64,000 nt of DNA from Moraxellaceae bacterium (GCA_030646295.1 JAUSND010000025.1:107396-171395), one strand, 5' to 3'. Positions 9,622-19,335 are shown, counted from the first letter of the stretch. The notes: generated from the sequence alone by a model not told the origin. A program made the numbers and translations.

Positions 9622-9731
9622 GTCGCCCCGTCATTCAACATTCAATCATCCGGATTAAACCGCAAACCGTTGCCGCGCCAGTCATGATCACGACGACCTG
9701 CACGGTTACGGCACCGGACCGGCAGGTCAAT

Positions 9732-9762
9732 GCCTGAAGGCCTCGTGACCGAGACCTTCAGG
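9732..9762 (-). terminator. Stem-loop after the tolC-ompA gene
   Basis: A perfect 9-bp stem (GCCTGAAGG 9732-9740, CCTTCAGGC 9754-9762) lies 9 bp beyond the stop of the minus-strand tolC-ompA fusion. It lacks a T-tract and may be a weak terminator or an RNA 3'-end stabiliser. Confidence 0.45.
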
Positions 9763-9770
9763 CCGACCGG

Positions 9771-11702
9771 TCATGGCTTCGGAGCAGGTGCCGGAGCCGG
9801 TGGCTGGCTTGCTGCGGGCGGCTGGTCGGCACGCTCCCACTTCTTCTCGTCGGGATCGTATTGGATGACCACCTCTTCCTGACCCTCCACATCGATCACC
9901 ACGCGCCGGTCCGGCTGCAGGCAATCAATCAGCCCCTTGGTGGCGGTATCGCCCGAGCAGTTCGCACCGGTCACCGGATCGTCTTCGCCATGACCCTGAG
10001 CCGTCACCTGATCAAACGGCAGGCCCTTGCTGACCAGATGATCACGCACGGTCTGGGCACGTCGTTCGGACAGTCGCTGGTTGTACGTATCGGCGCCAAG
10101 GCGGTCGGTATAGCCGTGCACATTGATCGTGCGATCCTTGTGTTTGGCATGCGCCATGAGCCCCTCCACCAGACCATCCAGTGACTGGCGACCGGCGGCA
10201 GACAACTCGGCCTTGTCAAAGGCAAACAGGGTATCGGCTTTCAGGGTGAAACTTTCCAGACGACGACGCTTGGGCAGTGGCGTTACCGGACGGTCCGCCG
10301 GCTTGACCAGTTTCTGCGGCATGTCGAGTGCGCAATACACGCGGTCCTTGTCGTCCAGCAGATCCTCATCATCTTCACCAAGACCATCGCTGCCGATCGA
10401 CTTCAGCTGCAGGGTTTCAAGCAGATGCCCCGTCGGTGCCAGCACACGTGCATAGGCCACTTCCAGATCCGCCTCGGAAATCAGATAGGTACGGCGCGCA
10501 TCGTAAAGTTCGTTTTCACTGTCGAGCAGATCCAGCAAGGTACGCTGTCCGATATCAAACTGCTTGCGGTAGGCATCACGCGCCTTGGCGGTGGCCAACT
10601 GATGCTGATCCTGCGACAGCAACTGGTCCTGCAGCTTGCTGGTATCGTTCCAGGCAATGCGGGTGGTCTGGCGCAAGTCGCGACAGACCTTGTCGCGCAG
10701 ATCGTAGGACTCGTACAGTTTTTCGTTGTATTGCCGTACCCGTGCACGATCCGACCCACCGTTGAACAGGTTGTAGTTCAGCATCAGCTCCAGCCTGCCA
10801 CGGGTTTCACGATCCATCAGGTTGTCGACATTGCGGTCATGCATGACACTGGCCTGCAAGGCCAGCGTCGGCCAGTAGGCGCCCTGTTTTGATTTAAGCT
10901 CGGCGCGTGCAGCACGTATGTTTTCGAGTGCGGCATTCATTTCCGGTGCCTGCCGGAAAGCCCCCTGCACCAGCTCGTCATTGGTCGGCAGCTTGCCGAC
11001 AAACGATGCCGGGTCCTGAAGGGGTTCTGGCGGCTTCTGGCCGATAATGCGTTCGAACCGGGCGCTGACGTCATGCAGGTTGGACGATTCGGTCAGCAGG
11101 TTTGACTCTGCCAGGGCCAGACGACCACCGGCCTGCTCAAGATCCACGCCACGACCAATGCCCGCTTCCACACGCTGGCGCACGTGCTCGTAGACTTCCT
11201 TGTGGGCTGCATAGTTGTCGCTGGCCAGAGCAGTCAGCTTGCGATACTTCACGACATCCAGATACGCGCGCGTGGCTTCGAGGGCAGCATCTTCAGCCGT
11301 CGTCAGCAACTCGTAATAACGCACACGCTTTGCATACTTCAGGCGCCCGACTTCCTTCGTGGTGGCAAAGCCGTCAAACAGCAATTGCCGCAACGTCAGT
11401 GCGCCGCCATCAACATTGTAGGTATCCAGCCGGTCAGGCAGTGCGCCGGGACTGAGATCCCGCTGTTCAAGGGTTTCCGACCCGATATAGCCACGCAGGT
11501 CCAGACGGGGATAGAGTCCGCCACGCGCCACTTTCACTTCCTCGCTGGCAGCCGTCATGGCGTGATACCGGGCAACCACTTCCGGATTGCGCATGACCGA
11601 CTCTTCAACTGCCCCGGACAAGGTTGAAACGTCGGCAGCGAGAGTGTGACCCGCCACCAGGAAGGTGACGACAATCGCCACCCATCGCAGCAATCTGCTC
11701 AT
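9771..11702 (-). CDS. TolC-family outer membrane protein fused to an OmpA domain (LapE/AggA-like)
   Basis: The 643-residue protein has a signal peptide (MSRLLRWVAIVVTFLVAG…LAA), then two TolC (OEP) repeats over about residues 30-440, with typical text such as LRQLLFDGFATTKEVG and FDIGQRTLLDLLDSENELYDARR. After a linker it has an OmpA C-terminal peptidoglycan-binding domain in about residues 485-610 (HGYTDRLGADTYNQRLSERR, PDRRVVID), and it ends in a Pro/Ala-rich tail. TolC proteins are the outer-membrane channels of type I secretion; the divergent lapG and lapD indicate a LapE/AggA-type channel for a large adhesin. In Shewanella-like loci an OmpA protein is a separate neighbour; here the two are one polypeptide. 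The start at 11702 has an AAGGAG site at the correct spacing; the open frame to 11837 lacks one. Confidence 0.88.
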   Translation of the reverse strand: MSRLLRWVAIVVTFLVAGHTLAADVSTLSGAVEESVMRNPEVVARYHAMTAASEEVKVARGGLYPRLDLRGYIGSETLEQRDLSPGALPDRLDTYNVDGGALTLRQLLFDGFATTKEVGRLKYAKRVRYYELLTTAEDAALEATRAYLDVVKYRKLTALASDNYAAHKEVYEHVRQRVEAGIGRGVDLEQAGGRLALAESNLLTESSNLHDVSARFERIIGQKPPEPLQDPASFVGKLPTNDELVQGAFRQAPEMNAALENIRAARAELKSKQGAYWPTLALQASVMHDRNVDNLMDRETRGRLELMLNYNLFNGGSDRARVRQYNEKLYESYDLRDKVCRDLRQTTRIAWNDTSKLQDQLLSQDQHQLATAKARDAYRKQFDIGQRTLLDLLDSENELYDARRTYLISEADLEVAYARVLAPTGHLLETLQLKSIGSDGLGEDDEDLLDDKDRVYCALDMPQKLVKPADRPVTPLPKRRRLESFTLKADTLFAFDKAELSAAGRQSLDGLVEGLMAHAKHKDRTINVHGYTDRLGADTYNQRLSERRAQTVRDHLVSKGLPFDQVTAQGHGEDDPVTGANCSGDTATKGLIDCLQPDRRVVIDVEGQEEVVIQYDPDEKKWERADQPPAASQPPAPAPAPKP

Positions 11703-11922
11703 GATGCTCTCCTTATGAACAACCGGGATAAGCAAGCTCCGGCTTATCCCATTGATTAACCTCCCCCATGCAAAAATATCTGGCAAAAAAGTGATGACCT
11801 GCAGCAGAAGTAATAGACCAGCATGAAAATGCTGCAAGGTGACGCAGGCGACCTACACTGAAAAAAACGTAAAACACTGCCGTTTGACAAAAAATCTGAC
11901 AAACGGAAAGGCGGGGCTTCGC

Positions 11923-12636
11923 ATGCAGCAGAAGCGGGTGGTGGGTGCGCGTCCATGGTTACTGCCACTGTCGCCGCACATACGGTGTCTGTGGTTGATG
12001 GCCGCTTCAATTTTCCTCGTGCTGCCGTGGCTGCCGGGAAACGCGATGGATCTTCTCCGCCTGCAACAAACCGTATTGCAACGGAACGGGAGTGAGGGCG
12101 CAGAAAGGGTTCAGCAACTGCAGCGGCAGATTCCCCAGTGGCAGTCATTGCCCGAAAAGGAAAAACTCATGCGCGTGAATGATTTTTTCAATCGGCTGCT
12201 GCAGTTTGAAAGCGATGCCTCGCTGTGGAAACAAGCCGACTTCTGGGCGACGCCAGGCGAGACCCTCGGGCTGGGCGCCGGCGACTGCGAAGATTTCACC
12301 ATCATCAAGTACTTCACCCTGAAAATGCTGGGCATCCCGGTGCAACGCATGCGGCTGACCTATGTGCGCGCACGTATCGGCGGCCCGCTGAGCAACATCA
12401 CGCAGGCGCACATGGTACTGACCTATTACGCCACGCCGGATGCACAACCACTCGTGCTGGACAATCTCCTCAATGAAATCCGCCCGGCAGCACGACGACC
12501 GGATCTGGAGCCGGTTTTCAGCTTCAACAGCGATGGCGTATGGGCGGGAGGAGGCAGTGCACCGGCCTCGCCCGTTGAACGACTGTCGCGCTGGACCGGA
12601 TTGCTGGAACGCATGCAACAGGAAGGCTCGTTATGA
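11923..12636 (+). CDS. lapG: LapG-like periplasmic cysteine protease (BTLCP family)
   Basis: The 237-residue product belongs to the bacterial transglutaminase-like cysteine proteinase family. The catalytic triad can be read as Cys122 in GAGDCEDFTI, His163 in QAHMVL and Asp180 in LVLDNLL. A hydrophobic N-terminal segment (residues 20-40) directs export. LapG cleaves the N-terminus of LapA-type adhesins and releases cells from the biofilm unless it is held by LapD. The gene overlaps lapD by 4 bp (TTATGA), as expected for a coupled pair. The start is uncertain: the frame is open to a GTG at 11839, ATG 11923 has a GGCGGGG upstream, and 11998 is a third option. Confidence 0.9.
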   Translation: MQQKRVVGARPWLLPLSPHIRCLWLMAASIFLVLPWLPGNAMDLLRLQQTVLQRNGSEGAERVQQLQRQIPQWQSLPEKEKLMRVNDFFNRLLQFESDASLWKQADFWATPGETLGLGAGDCEDFTIIKYFTLKMLGIPVQRMRLTYVRARIGGPLSNITQAHMVLTYYATPDAQPLVLDNLLNEIRPAARRPDLEPVFSFNSDGVWAGGGSAPASPVERLSRWTGLLERMQQEGSL

Positions 12637-14573
12637 AACATGAAAATGGCATGTCACTTTTCAGGCGTCTGTGGCTGGTGGTGCTGCTGACGACGGTGTT
12701 TGCTTTTCTTGGCAGCTTTGTCGTCAGCATGCTGACGGCGCGCGATTATCTCGAGCAACAGCTTTACACACAGAGCATGGATAATGCGGCATCACTGGCA
12801 CTGTCCATGTCGCAACAAGGACAGGACCCCGCCATGCAGGAACTGCTGGTGAGTGCACTGTTTGACAGCGGCCATTTCCGTCACGTCACGTTTCGTGCAG
12901 TCGATGACCGCATCGTTGTGGAGCGTCACAACAATGCACGCACGGATACCGTACCGGCCTGGTTCACCGGACTGTTTTCCATCCAGGCGCGCCCGGGCGA
13001 AGCGCTGGTGTCGAACGGCTGGCAACAGGCCGGCAAGGTCACGCTGGTGGCCGATACCCGTTTTGCCTATGCCGCACTGTGGTCCGGTGCCCTGCACCTG
13101 CTGCTCTGGATCTCGGGCGCCGGCCTGCTCACCGGAGGACTGGGCAGCCTGATGCTGCGCACCATCCGCCAGCCACTGGACCGCGTGGTGGAACAGGCCG
13201 ACGCCATCACGGAACGACGCTTCATCACGATTGATGTCCCGAGGATTCCCGAACTCACCGCCATGGTGAAAGCACTCAACTCCATGGTGGAGCGACTGAA
13301 GGCCATGTTTGCCGAGGAAGCCGCCCGCATTCAGGCACTGCAGCAGCAAGCCAACGGCGACCCGCTGACCGGCCTGGCCAACCGTCTCTGGTTTGATTCA
13401 CGCCTGGAGGCGGCTCTGCACGAGGAAGATGCCACTGACCGGGGAGCACTGCTGTGGCTGCACATCCATGCCCTGCAGGCACTGAACGACAAGCTGGGCC
13501 ATGAGGGCTGTGATGCCCTGTTGCGCGACATTGCCCAGGTGTGGCGCAACACCACCGCCAACCATCATGAGCGTGTTGCTGCGCGCCCGGCAGGTGGAGA
13601 GTTCATGCTGCTCTGTCCTGGACTGGAGCTGGATGCCGCACAACGGCTTGGCGAACAGCTGGCCGCCCAGGTGACCAGCCTGATGGACAGCCAGTACAGC
13701 CTAAACGGCAACCTGCTGCATGTCGGCATCGCCCTCTACCGGCATGGCCAGACACCGGCACAGGCGCGGGAGTGCGCCGAACAGGCGCTGCTCGCCGCCA
13801 TCAACTCCGGCGACAATGCGGTCGCCGTGCAGCAGGTAGCGGCACGTGACAGTGATGACATGCCCTGGCAGACCTTGCTGACCCAGGGCATCCGCGAACA
13901 CGCCTTCTTCCTGCAGGCCTTCCCGGTGATTCATCAGGATGGTCGCCGCCTGCATGACGAGATGGCACTGCGCCTGCGCCATCCGGACACCGGCGCCGAG
14001 CTGGCCGCCGGGCGCTTCATGCCGTTTGCCACCCGCATGGGCATGACGCCGGCACTGGATCTGGAGGCCTGCCGGCAAGCGATGCTGATGCAGGGGACGT
14101 CACCCCACCCGATCGCACTCAACCTGTCGATTGAGTCCGCACAATCAGCCGACTTCCTGGAGGCGCTGGTCGCCCTGCTGCGTGCCGACCCGGACACGGC
14201 GCGACAGTTGTGGTTCGAGGTCAGCGAGCACGGACTGAGCGGCGAGCTGTCTACCCTGCGCCAGCTGACGGACCGCTTGCGGCCGCTGGACTGCCATGTC
14301 GGGATTGACCATTTTGGCCGCCACTTCAGCAGCCTGCCGCACCTGCATGACCTCGGACTGGACTACCTCAAGATAGACAGCAGCCTGATCAGCGGGATTG
14401 ATGCCAGCCCCGGCAATCAGGCCGTCGTGAAAGCCATTGCCAGCATTGCCGGCGGGCTGGGTTTGCTCACCATTGCCGAACGCGTGCAGACTGCCGCCGA
14501 ACGACAGGTGCTTGCCGAGCTGGGTGTCTCCGGGCTGACCGGTCCGGTCGTGACAGCACCGGGGCGGCGCTAG
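12633..14573 (+). CDS. lapD: LapD-like inner-membrane c-di-GMP receptor (degenerate GGDEF-EAL)
   Basis: This 646-residue protein has two transmembrane helices (residues ~8-32 and ~145-170) flanking a LapD/MoxY-type periplasmic domain, then a HAMP segment, a GGDEF domain and an EAL domain. The GGDEF motif is altered to AGGEF near residue 320 and the EAL signature reads EMA, so both enzymatic activities are probably lost. This matches LapD, which binds c-di-GMP through the EAL domain and then sequesters LapG by its periplasmic domain. The start at 12633 has AGGAAGG upstream and overlaps lapG; MSLFRRLWL at 12651 would also fit the usual LapD N-terminus. The adhesin itself and the lapBC exporter genes are not in this window. 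Confidence 0.92.
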   Translation: MKHENGMSLFRRLWLVVLLTTVFAFLGSFVVSMLTARDYLEQQLYTQSMDNAASLALSMSQQGQDPAMQELLVSALFDSGHFRHVTFRAVDDRIVVERHNNARTDTVPAWFTGLFSIQARPGEALVSNGWQQAGKVTLVADTRFAYAALWSGALHLLLWISGAGLLTGGLGSLMLRTIRQPLDRVVEQADAITERRFITIDVPRIPELTAMVKALNSMVERLKAMFAEEAARIQALQQQANGDPLTGLANRLWFDSRLEAALHEEDATDRGALLWLHIHALQALNDKLGHEGCDALLRDIAQVWRNTTANHHERVAARPAGGEFMLLCPGLELDAAQRLGEQLAAQVTSLMDSQYSLNGNLLHVGIALYRHGQTPAQARECAEQALLAAINSGDNAVAVQQVAARDSDDMPWQTLLTQGIREHAFFLQAFPVIHQDGRRLHDEMALRLRHPDTGAELAAGRFMPFATRMGMTPALDLEACRQAMLMQGTSPHPIALNLSIESAQSADFLEALVALLRADPDTARQLWFEVSEHGLSGELSTLRQLTDRLRPLDCHVGIDHFGRHFSSLPHLHDLGLDYLKIDSSLISGIDASPGNQAVVKAIASIAGGLGLLTIAERVQTAAERQVLAELGVSGLTGPVVTAPGRR

Positions 14574-14579
14574 CCGGTA

Positions 14580-15167
14580 CTAGAAACTGAAATTGACGCC
14601 CGTCCACCAGGCCGTCATGCGGTCAATCTCGGTTGTGGCCACACCGGCTGCACCGACCAGGCCCTGCTGCGTTGCCTCAAGGCCCACCTGGCTGGCGCGC
14701 ACGCCCAGTTCCAGCTCCACCCTGGGGCCGAATCCCATGCTCAGACCGGTGCGCACGCCATACTGCAACCCGCTGTCGCTGCCGCTGTTATAGAAGGGCT
14801 GGCTGGCCATATCCAGTGAGCCGTAACCCAGCTCAAGACCACCAAAAGCGCGCAAGCGGTTTTCGGCCCCCTGCCAGAGCGGCACCAGGCGGACATAGCC
14901 CACATTGAACAGCTTCATGCGGTTGTCATTGCCCAGGTCATAGGCAACATAGTCGAACATGAAGCGGGAATTGCCACCCGGCGTGCCCGCCCCCACCATC
15001 AACCCCACATAGCCATCCGTCTCCAGACTGCCACCCGAGATCTCGACACCATTGACCGCCTGCCGGTAATCGAGACTCTGCTCACCGTACTGCAGACCGA
15101 GTATCAGGTCGGCCCGGGCCGTTGCGGCCGTGGCCGCTATCGCCAGTGCAATCAGCAGACGCTTCAT
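14580..15167 (-). CDS. Outer-membrane beta-barrel protein, unknown function
   Basis: The 195-residue protein has a signal peptide (MKRLLIALAIAATAATARA) and a mature part of alternating hydrophobic beta-strands rich in Gly and Tyr, ending in phenylalanine (GVNFSF). This is typical of small eight-stranded outer-membrane barrels. A GGAGAGGG ribosome site precedes the ATG. The gene is convergent with lapD, only 6 bp from its stop, with no obvious terminator between them. Which barrel family it belongs to cannot be told. Confidence 0.8.
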   Translation of the reverse strand: MKRLLIALAIAATAATARADLILGLQYGEQSLDYRQAVNGVEISGGSLETDGYVGLMVGAGTPGGNSRFMFDYVAYDLGNDNRMKLFNVGYVRLVPLWQGAENRLRAFGGLELGYGSLDMASQPFYNSGSDSGLQYGVRTGLSMGFGPRVELELGVRASQVGLEATQQGLVGAAGVATTEIDRMTAWWTGVNFSF

Positions 15168-15213
15168 AATCCCTCTCCAGGCTTGTTTTTTGTCAGTCTA
15201 GACCCGATCCGCT

Positions 15214-15879
15214 TCACCGCACATCCTGGCGCAAAGACATCACCGGCCAGCTGTTGGCGGCGGCATGGGCACGCAGGGCCTCGTCCGGATCCACCGCGAC
15301 CGGATGCGTGGCAAATTCCAGCAGGGGAATGTCGTTGCGCGAATCGGAATAGAACCAGCAGCCCTCGGCCGATTCATTGTTCAGGTTCAGCCACTCCTGC
15401 AGGCGATCAATCTTGCCATGCTGGTAGCAGGGAATGCCGGCCACCTTGCCGGTATAGCGGCCACTCTTCATTTCCGGCTCGGTGGCAATCAGCTCGTCCA
15501 CGCCCAGCTCACGGGCAATCGGGCCAGTGATGAAGCGGTTGGTGGCGGTAATGATGAGCAGGCGGTGCCCGGCCTCACGATGCCTTGCCAGCAGCTCGCG
15601 CCCCTTGGGCAGGATCATCTGCGCGACCTTCTGGGCCATGAATCCGGCGTGCCAGGCTGCCAGTGTGGCCGCATCCTCGCGTGCCAGCACCGAGAAGACG
15701 AACTCGCTGTAGGCAATCACGTCCAGCTCGCCACGGCAGTAGTCGCTGTAGAAACGGTCGTTCTCGGCCTTGTACCAGACGCCGTCGACATGGCCCTGCT
15801 CAACCAGATACTCCCCCCAGGCGTGATCGGAATCGCCGGCCAGCAGGGTGTTGTCGAGATCAAAGATGGCAAGGGTCAT
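15214..15879 (-). CDS. HAD-IB family phosphatase (SerB-like)
   Basis: The 221-residue protein shows HAD motif I (FDLDNTLL near residue 5), motif II in the LLIITATN region and motif III/IV in WFYSDSRNDIPLLEFA. The cap region and length fit the IB subfamily that includes phosphoserine phosphatase. The substrate is unknown, and a dedicated serB is not implied. The ATG at 15879 follows CGGAGAC; the open frame to 16404 is antisense to rppH and is not used. It is divergent from rppH, as in Pseudomonas, where an equivalent HAD gene borders rppH-ptsP. Confidence 0.88.
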   Translation of the reverse strand: MTLAIFDLDNTLLAGDSDHAWGEYLVEQGHVDGVWYKAENDRFYSDYCRGELDVIAYSEFVFSVLAREDAATLAAWHAGFMAQKVAQMILPKGRELLARHREAGHRLLIITATNRFITGPIARELGVDELIATEPEMKSGRYTGKVAGIPCYQHGKIDRLQEWLNLNNESAEGCWFYSDSRNDIPLLEFATHPVAVDPDEALRAHAAANSWPVMSLRQDVR

Positions 15880-16050
15880 GGCAGTCTCCGGAAACAGGGT
15901 CGGCATGATAACGCACCGCGCTGCCGACCCCCACCCTGAGGCCCCGCCCCGGCCGGATCGACAAAAATAAACGCTCCCGCGCTTGCTCCTGCCGCCATGC
16001 CTAGAGTATTTATAAAACAAGAACTTGAACGCTTTTCTTGAGACCAAGCC

Positions 16051-16530
16051 ATGATCGACGCCGATGGCTTCCGCCCCAATGTGGGCATCATTCTCGCCAA
16101 CCCCCAGGGCCAGGTGCTGTGGGCACGGCGAACGGGCCATGACGCCTGGCAATTCCCCCAGGGCGGCATCATCGAAAACGAGTCGCCCGAAGAGGCCATG
16201 TTTCGTGAGCTGTGGGAGGAAGTCGGGCTGGAAGTGCCCGATGTACGCATCATTTCCAGTACCCGCGGGTGGCTGCGCTACCGGCTGCCCCGCCGCTTTG
16301 TGCGCAATGACGGACAAGTGCCGGTCTGCATCGGCCAGAAACAGAAATGGTTTCTGCTGCAGCTGGAAAGCGACGACAACCGGGTCGACCTCACCCGCTC
16401 GCACCCGGCCGAGTTTGATGGCTGGCGCTGGGTGAGCTACTGGTATCCGCTGAATCAGGTGGTGTCCTTCAAGCGGGAAGTGTATCGCCGCGCACTGATG
16501 GAGCTGGCGCCGCGCCTGCCGCTGCGCTAA
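16051..16530 (+). CDS. rppH: RNA pyrophosphohydrolase RppH (Nudix)
   Basis: The 159-residue protein carries the Nudix box at residues ~38-60 ([20 protein letters not shown] plus VGL), following the GX5EX7REUXEEXGU pattern, and the RppH-type start [15 protein letters not shown]. The enzyme removes pyrophosphate from 5'-triphosphate mRNA and so triggers degradation. It is 45 bp upstream of ptsP and likely co-transcribed with it, as in Pseudomonas and E. coli. Confidence 0.96.
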   Translation: MIDADGFRPNVGIILANPQGQVLWARRTGHDAWQFPQGGIIENESPEEAMFRELWEEVGLEVPDVRIISSTRGWLRYRLPRRFVRNDGQVPVCIGQKQKWFLLQLESDDNRVDLTRSHPAEFDGWRWVSYWYPLNQVVSFKREVYRRALMELAPRLPLR

Positions 16531-16575
16531 GGCTGTTATTTATCGAGCAGGCGGTTAGCCGCCCCGGAACAAGCG

Positions 16576-18858
16576 ATGCTGCTGGACAGGTTGCGCAAGA
16601 TTGTACAGGACGTGGACTCCGCGCCGAACTTCACGGCAGCGCTGGATACCATGGTCACCAGTGTGCGCGAAACCATGGGCACCGAGGTCTGCTCCGTCTA
16701 CCTGCTCGATGACAAGACCAACCGCTACCTGCTGATGTCGACCGAAGGCCTCAACCCCGAGTCGGTCGGCACCGTGTCGCTGGCATGGAACGAAGGACTC
16801 GTCGGCCTGTGTGGCGCACGCGAGGAACCGATCAATCTCGACAATGCTTCCGCCCACCCGAAATACCATTACCTGCCCGAAACCGGCGAAGAAAAATACA
16901 ACTCCTTTCTCGGCGCACCGATCATGCACCGGCGCAAGGTGCTGGGTGTGCTGGTGGTGCAGCAGCGCGACAACCGCAAGTTTGACGAAGCCGAAGAAGC
17001 GTTTCTGGTCACGCTGTCGGCGCAGTTGTCCGGCGTAGTGGCCCATGCAAAAGCCATCGGCACGCTGGAAGTGTCACGCACGGCGCCACGCAGCAATGTG
17101 ACCCGCATTTTCACCGGCATTGCCGGCTCCAGCGGTATCGTGATCGGCCGCGCCGTGGTCATGTATCCGCCCGCCGACATTGATTCGGTACCGGACCGCA
17201 TCGCCGAAGATGTCGACGCCGAAATCGGCCTGCTGGAGCAGGCCGTTGCCTCCGTGCGTCAGGAAATCAGCGACCTCAATGAAAAGATGGTCAACACGCT
17301 GATGCCCGAGGAGCGTGCGCTGTTCGATGTCTACCTGCGCATGCTGGATGACAACGCACTGCCCAGTGAAATCATTGAACACATTAACGCCGGCAACTGG
17401 GCACAGGGTGCGCTGCGTGAAGTGATCGAGGCGCACATGCAGACCTTCGCGGTAATGGATGATCCTTATCTGCGCGAACGCATGGCCGACGTGCGTGACC
17501 TCGGCCTGCGCATTCTGGCCCACCTGCAAAAACAGGAAGGCTCCGGCCTGCGTGATTTTCCGGACAAGTCCATTCTGGTCGGCGAAGACATCACCACGGC
17601 CATGCTGGTGGAAACACCGCTCGACAAGATTGCCGGCATTGTCACCGTGGCCGGTGCCGCCAATTCGCACATGGCGATTGTGGCGCGCGCCCTCGGCCTG
17701 CCCACCGTGGTCGGCGTTGGTGATCTGCCGGTAACGCAGCTCGACGACACCGAAATGATTGTGGATGCCTATCAGGGCCGCGTGTATGTGCAGCCATCGC
17801 GTCTGCTGCGCACGCGCTACAAGGAAATCATCAGGGAAGAGCGCCAGCTGATCGCCGGACTGGACGCCTACAAGAACCTGCCTGCCGAAACACCGGACGG
17901 CCATCGTATCGCCCTGTACGTGAATACCGGCCTGATGGTTGACGTGGCACGCGGCAAGGATCGCGGCGCCGAAGGTGTCGGCCTCTACCGTACCGAAATT
18001 CCCTTCATGCTGCGCGAACGCTTTCCTGGCGAAGAAGAGCAACGCGCCATTTACCGCCAGCAGCTCGAAGCATTCTCGCCGGCCCCGGTCACCATGCGCA
18101 CACTGGACATCGGTGGCGACAAGGACCTGCCCTACTTCCCGATCAAGGAAGACAACCCGGCACTCGGCTGGCGCGGCATCCGCATCACACTCGATCATCC
18201 GGAAATTTTCATGGTACAGATTCGCGCCATGCTGAAAGCCGCCATCGGCCTGGACAACCTGCAGGTGATGCTGCCGATGATTTCATCGGTCTTCGAGATC
18301 GAGGAAGCGCTGCACCTGATTCACCGTGCCGTCATGGAGGTACAGGAAGAGGAAGGCGTCCCGATTGTCATGCCGCGCGTGGGTGTGATGGTGGAAGTGC
18401 CGGCCACGATATTCCAGATTGCCGACATGGCCCAGCTGGTGGATTTTGTGTCTGTGGGATCAAACGACCTCACGCAATACATGCTCGCCGTAGACCGCAA
18501 CAATGCACGAGTTGCCGACATTTACACGCCATATCACCCCTCGGTGCTGCGCGCCCTGCAAATCGTGGTCGACGAAGTGCATCGCATGGGCAAGCCTGTC
18601 GGCATCTGTGGCGAAATGGCCGGCGACCCTGCCACCGCAGTCCTGCTGATGGCCATGGGATTTGATTCGCTGTCGATGAGCGCCAGCAATCTCCTGCGCG
18701 TGCGCAAGGTATTGCGTACCGTTCCCTATGCCCAGGCACAGTCCCTGCTGGCCCAGGTCATGCAGGTGGACAATGCCGCCGTGATCCGGAGTCTGGTGGA
18801 ATTTGAACTGGATGATCTGGGCCTGATGGACCTGGTCCGCCCGAAGAACAAGGGCTGA
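16576..18858 (+). CDS. ptsP: PTS-Ntr enzyme I (phosphoenolpyruvate-protein phosphotransferase)
   Basis: The 760-residue protein has an N-terminal GAF domain (about 15-155), the HPr-binding enzyme I N-domain (about 175-300), the mobile phosphohistidine domain with His365 in GAANSHMAIV, and the C-terminal PEP-binding barrel (CGEMAGDP near residue 675). It transfers phosphate from PEP to NPr and then EIIA-Ntr, a regulatory chain that senses nitrogen, not a sugar transport chain. The GAF domain distinguishes PtsP from PtsI. A CG-rich hairpin follows the gene. Confidence 0.97.
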   Translation: MLLDRLRKIVQDVDSAPNFTAALDTMVTSVRETMGTEVCSVYLLDDKTNRYLLMSTEGLNPESVGTVSLAWNEGLVGLCGAREEPINLDNASAHPKYHYLPETGEEKYNSFLGAPIMHRRKVLGVLVVQQRDNRKFDEAEEAFLVTLSAQLSGVVAHAKAIGTLEVSRTAPRSNVTRIFTGIAGSSGIVIGRAVVMYPPADIDSVPDRIAEDVDAEIGLLEQAVASVRQEISDLNEKMVNTLMPEERALFDVYLRMLDDNALPSEIIEHINAGNWAQGALREVIEAHMQTFAVMDDPYLRERMADVRDLGLRILAHLQKQEGSGLRDFPDKSILVGEDITTAMLVETPLDKIAGIVTVAGAANSHMAIVARALGLPTVVGVGDLPVTQLDDTEMIVDAYQGRVYVQPSRLLRTRYKEIIREERQLIAGLDAYKNLPAETPDGHRIALYVNTGLMVDVARGKDRGAEGVGLYRTEIPFMLRERFPGEEEQRAIYRQQLEAFSPAPVTMRTLDIGGDKDLPYFPIKEDNPALGWRGIRITLDHPEIFMVQIRAMLKAAIGLDNLQVMLPMISSVFEIEEALHLIHRAVMEVQEEEGVPIVMPRVGVMVEVPATIFQIADMAQLVDFVSVGSNDLTQYMLAVDRNNARVADIYTPYHPSVLRALQIVVDEVHRMGKPVGICGEMAGDPATAVLLMAMGFDSLSMSASNLLRVRKVLRTVPYAQAQSLLAQVMQVDNAAVIRSLVEFELDDLGLMDLVRPKNKG

Positions 18859-18868
18859 GCCGCCTCAT

Positions 18869-18900
18869 CCCGCCGGCCCGGACTGCGTCAGGCCGGCGGG
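18869..18900 (+). terminator. Strong GC hairpin after ptsP
   Basis: A perfect 10-bp stem (CCCGCCGGCC 18869-18878, GGCCGGCGGG 18891-18900) begins 10 bp after the ptsP stop. It lacks a T-tract, so it may be a non-canonical terminator. Confidence 0.5.
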
Positions 18901-19011
18901 AACGGGCCGTCTCCATTCAGCCTCCGCAACCGGCCCTTCATCGGCCGGCATGAGCTTTTCGTCAAAGTCCTGATACACCTGATACGGTGAACTCAGGAAC
19001 GAGACACCGCC

Positions 19012-19335
19012 ATGAACGCGATTACAAGCCAGGATGCTTGCGCCAGCTACACCCCGCCCGGTCTGGCCTCCCTGCTATCCCATTTCTGCCTGGACCAGCA
19101 AAAGCCGGGCACCTTCGAACTGATGGCCCTGCAGTCGTATTTCGACAACATTGCCTTTCAGGAACAGGACCCGGCATCGCGCAAGCGCAAGGCGGCCCTG
19201 CAGCTCTCGGAGGCGCTCGAAAAGACACTGTTGCATCTGGCAGGCTTTGACAATGATTTCCTCGACAACTACCTCAGCGTGAAACACGCCGAGCGCGAAA
19301 TCATGGTCCGCTACCTGCTGCCCCGGCAAAACTGA
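19012..19335 (+). CDS. Small conserved-looking cytoplasmic protein, unknown
   Basis: The 107-residue product has no signal peptide and no membrane segment and looks mostly helical, with charged C-terminal helices (SVKHAEREIMVRYLLPRQN). I do not recognise a family. Codon use is like the neighbours (G/C in third positions), and the ATG at 19012 sits just after an ACACCGCC stretch without a strong ribosome site. It is convergent with the DNA glycosylase gene 15 bp beyond. Confidence 0.65.
   Translation: MNAITSQDACASYTPPGLASLLSHFCLDQQKPGTFELMALQSYFDNIAFQEQDPASRKRKAALQLSEALEKTLLHLAGFDNDFLDNYLSVKHAEREIMVRYLLPRQN

Noticed and set aside
18869..18900. Riboswitch-like structure after ptsP
   Set aside because: It is a plain 10-bp hairpin past the gene end, better read as a terminator-like stem.
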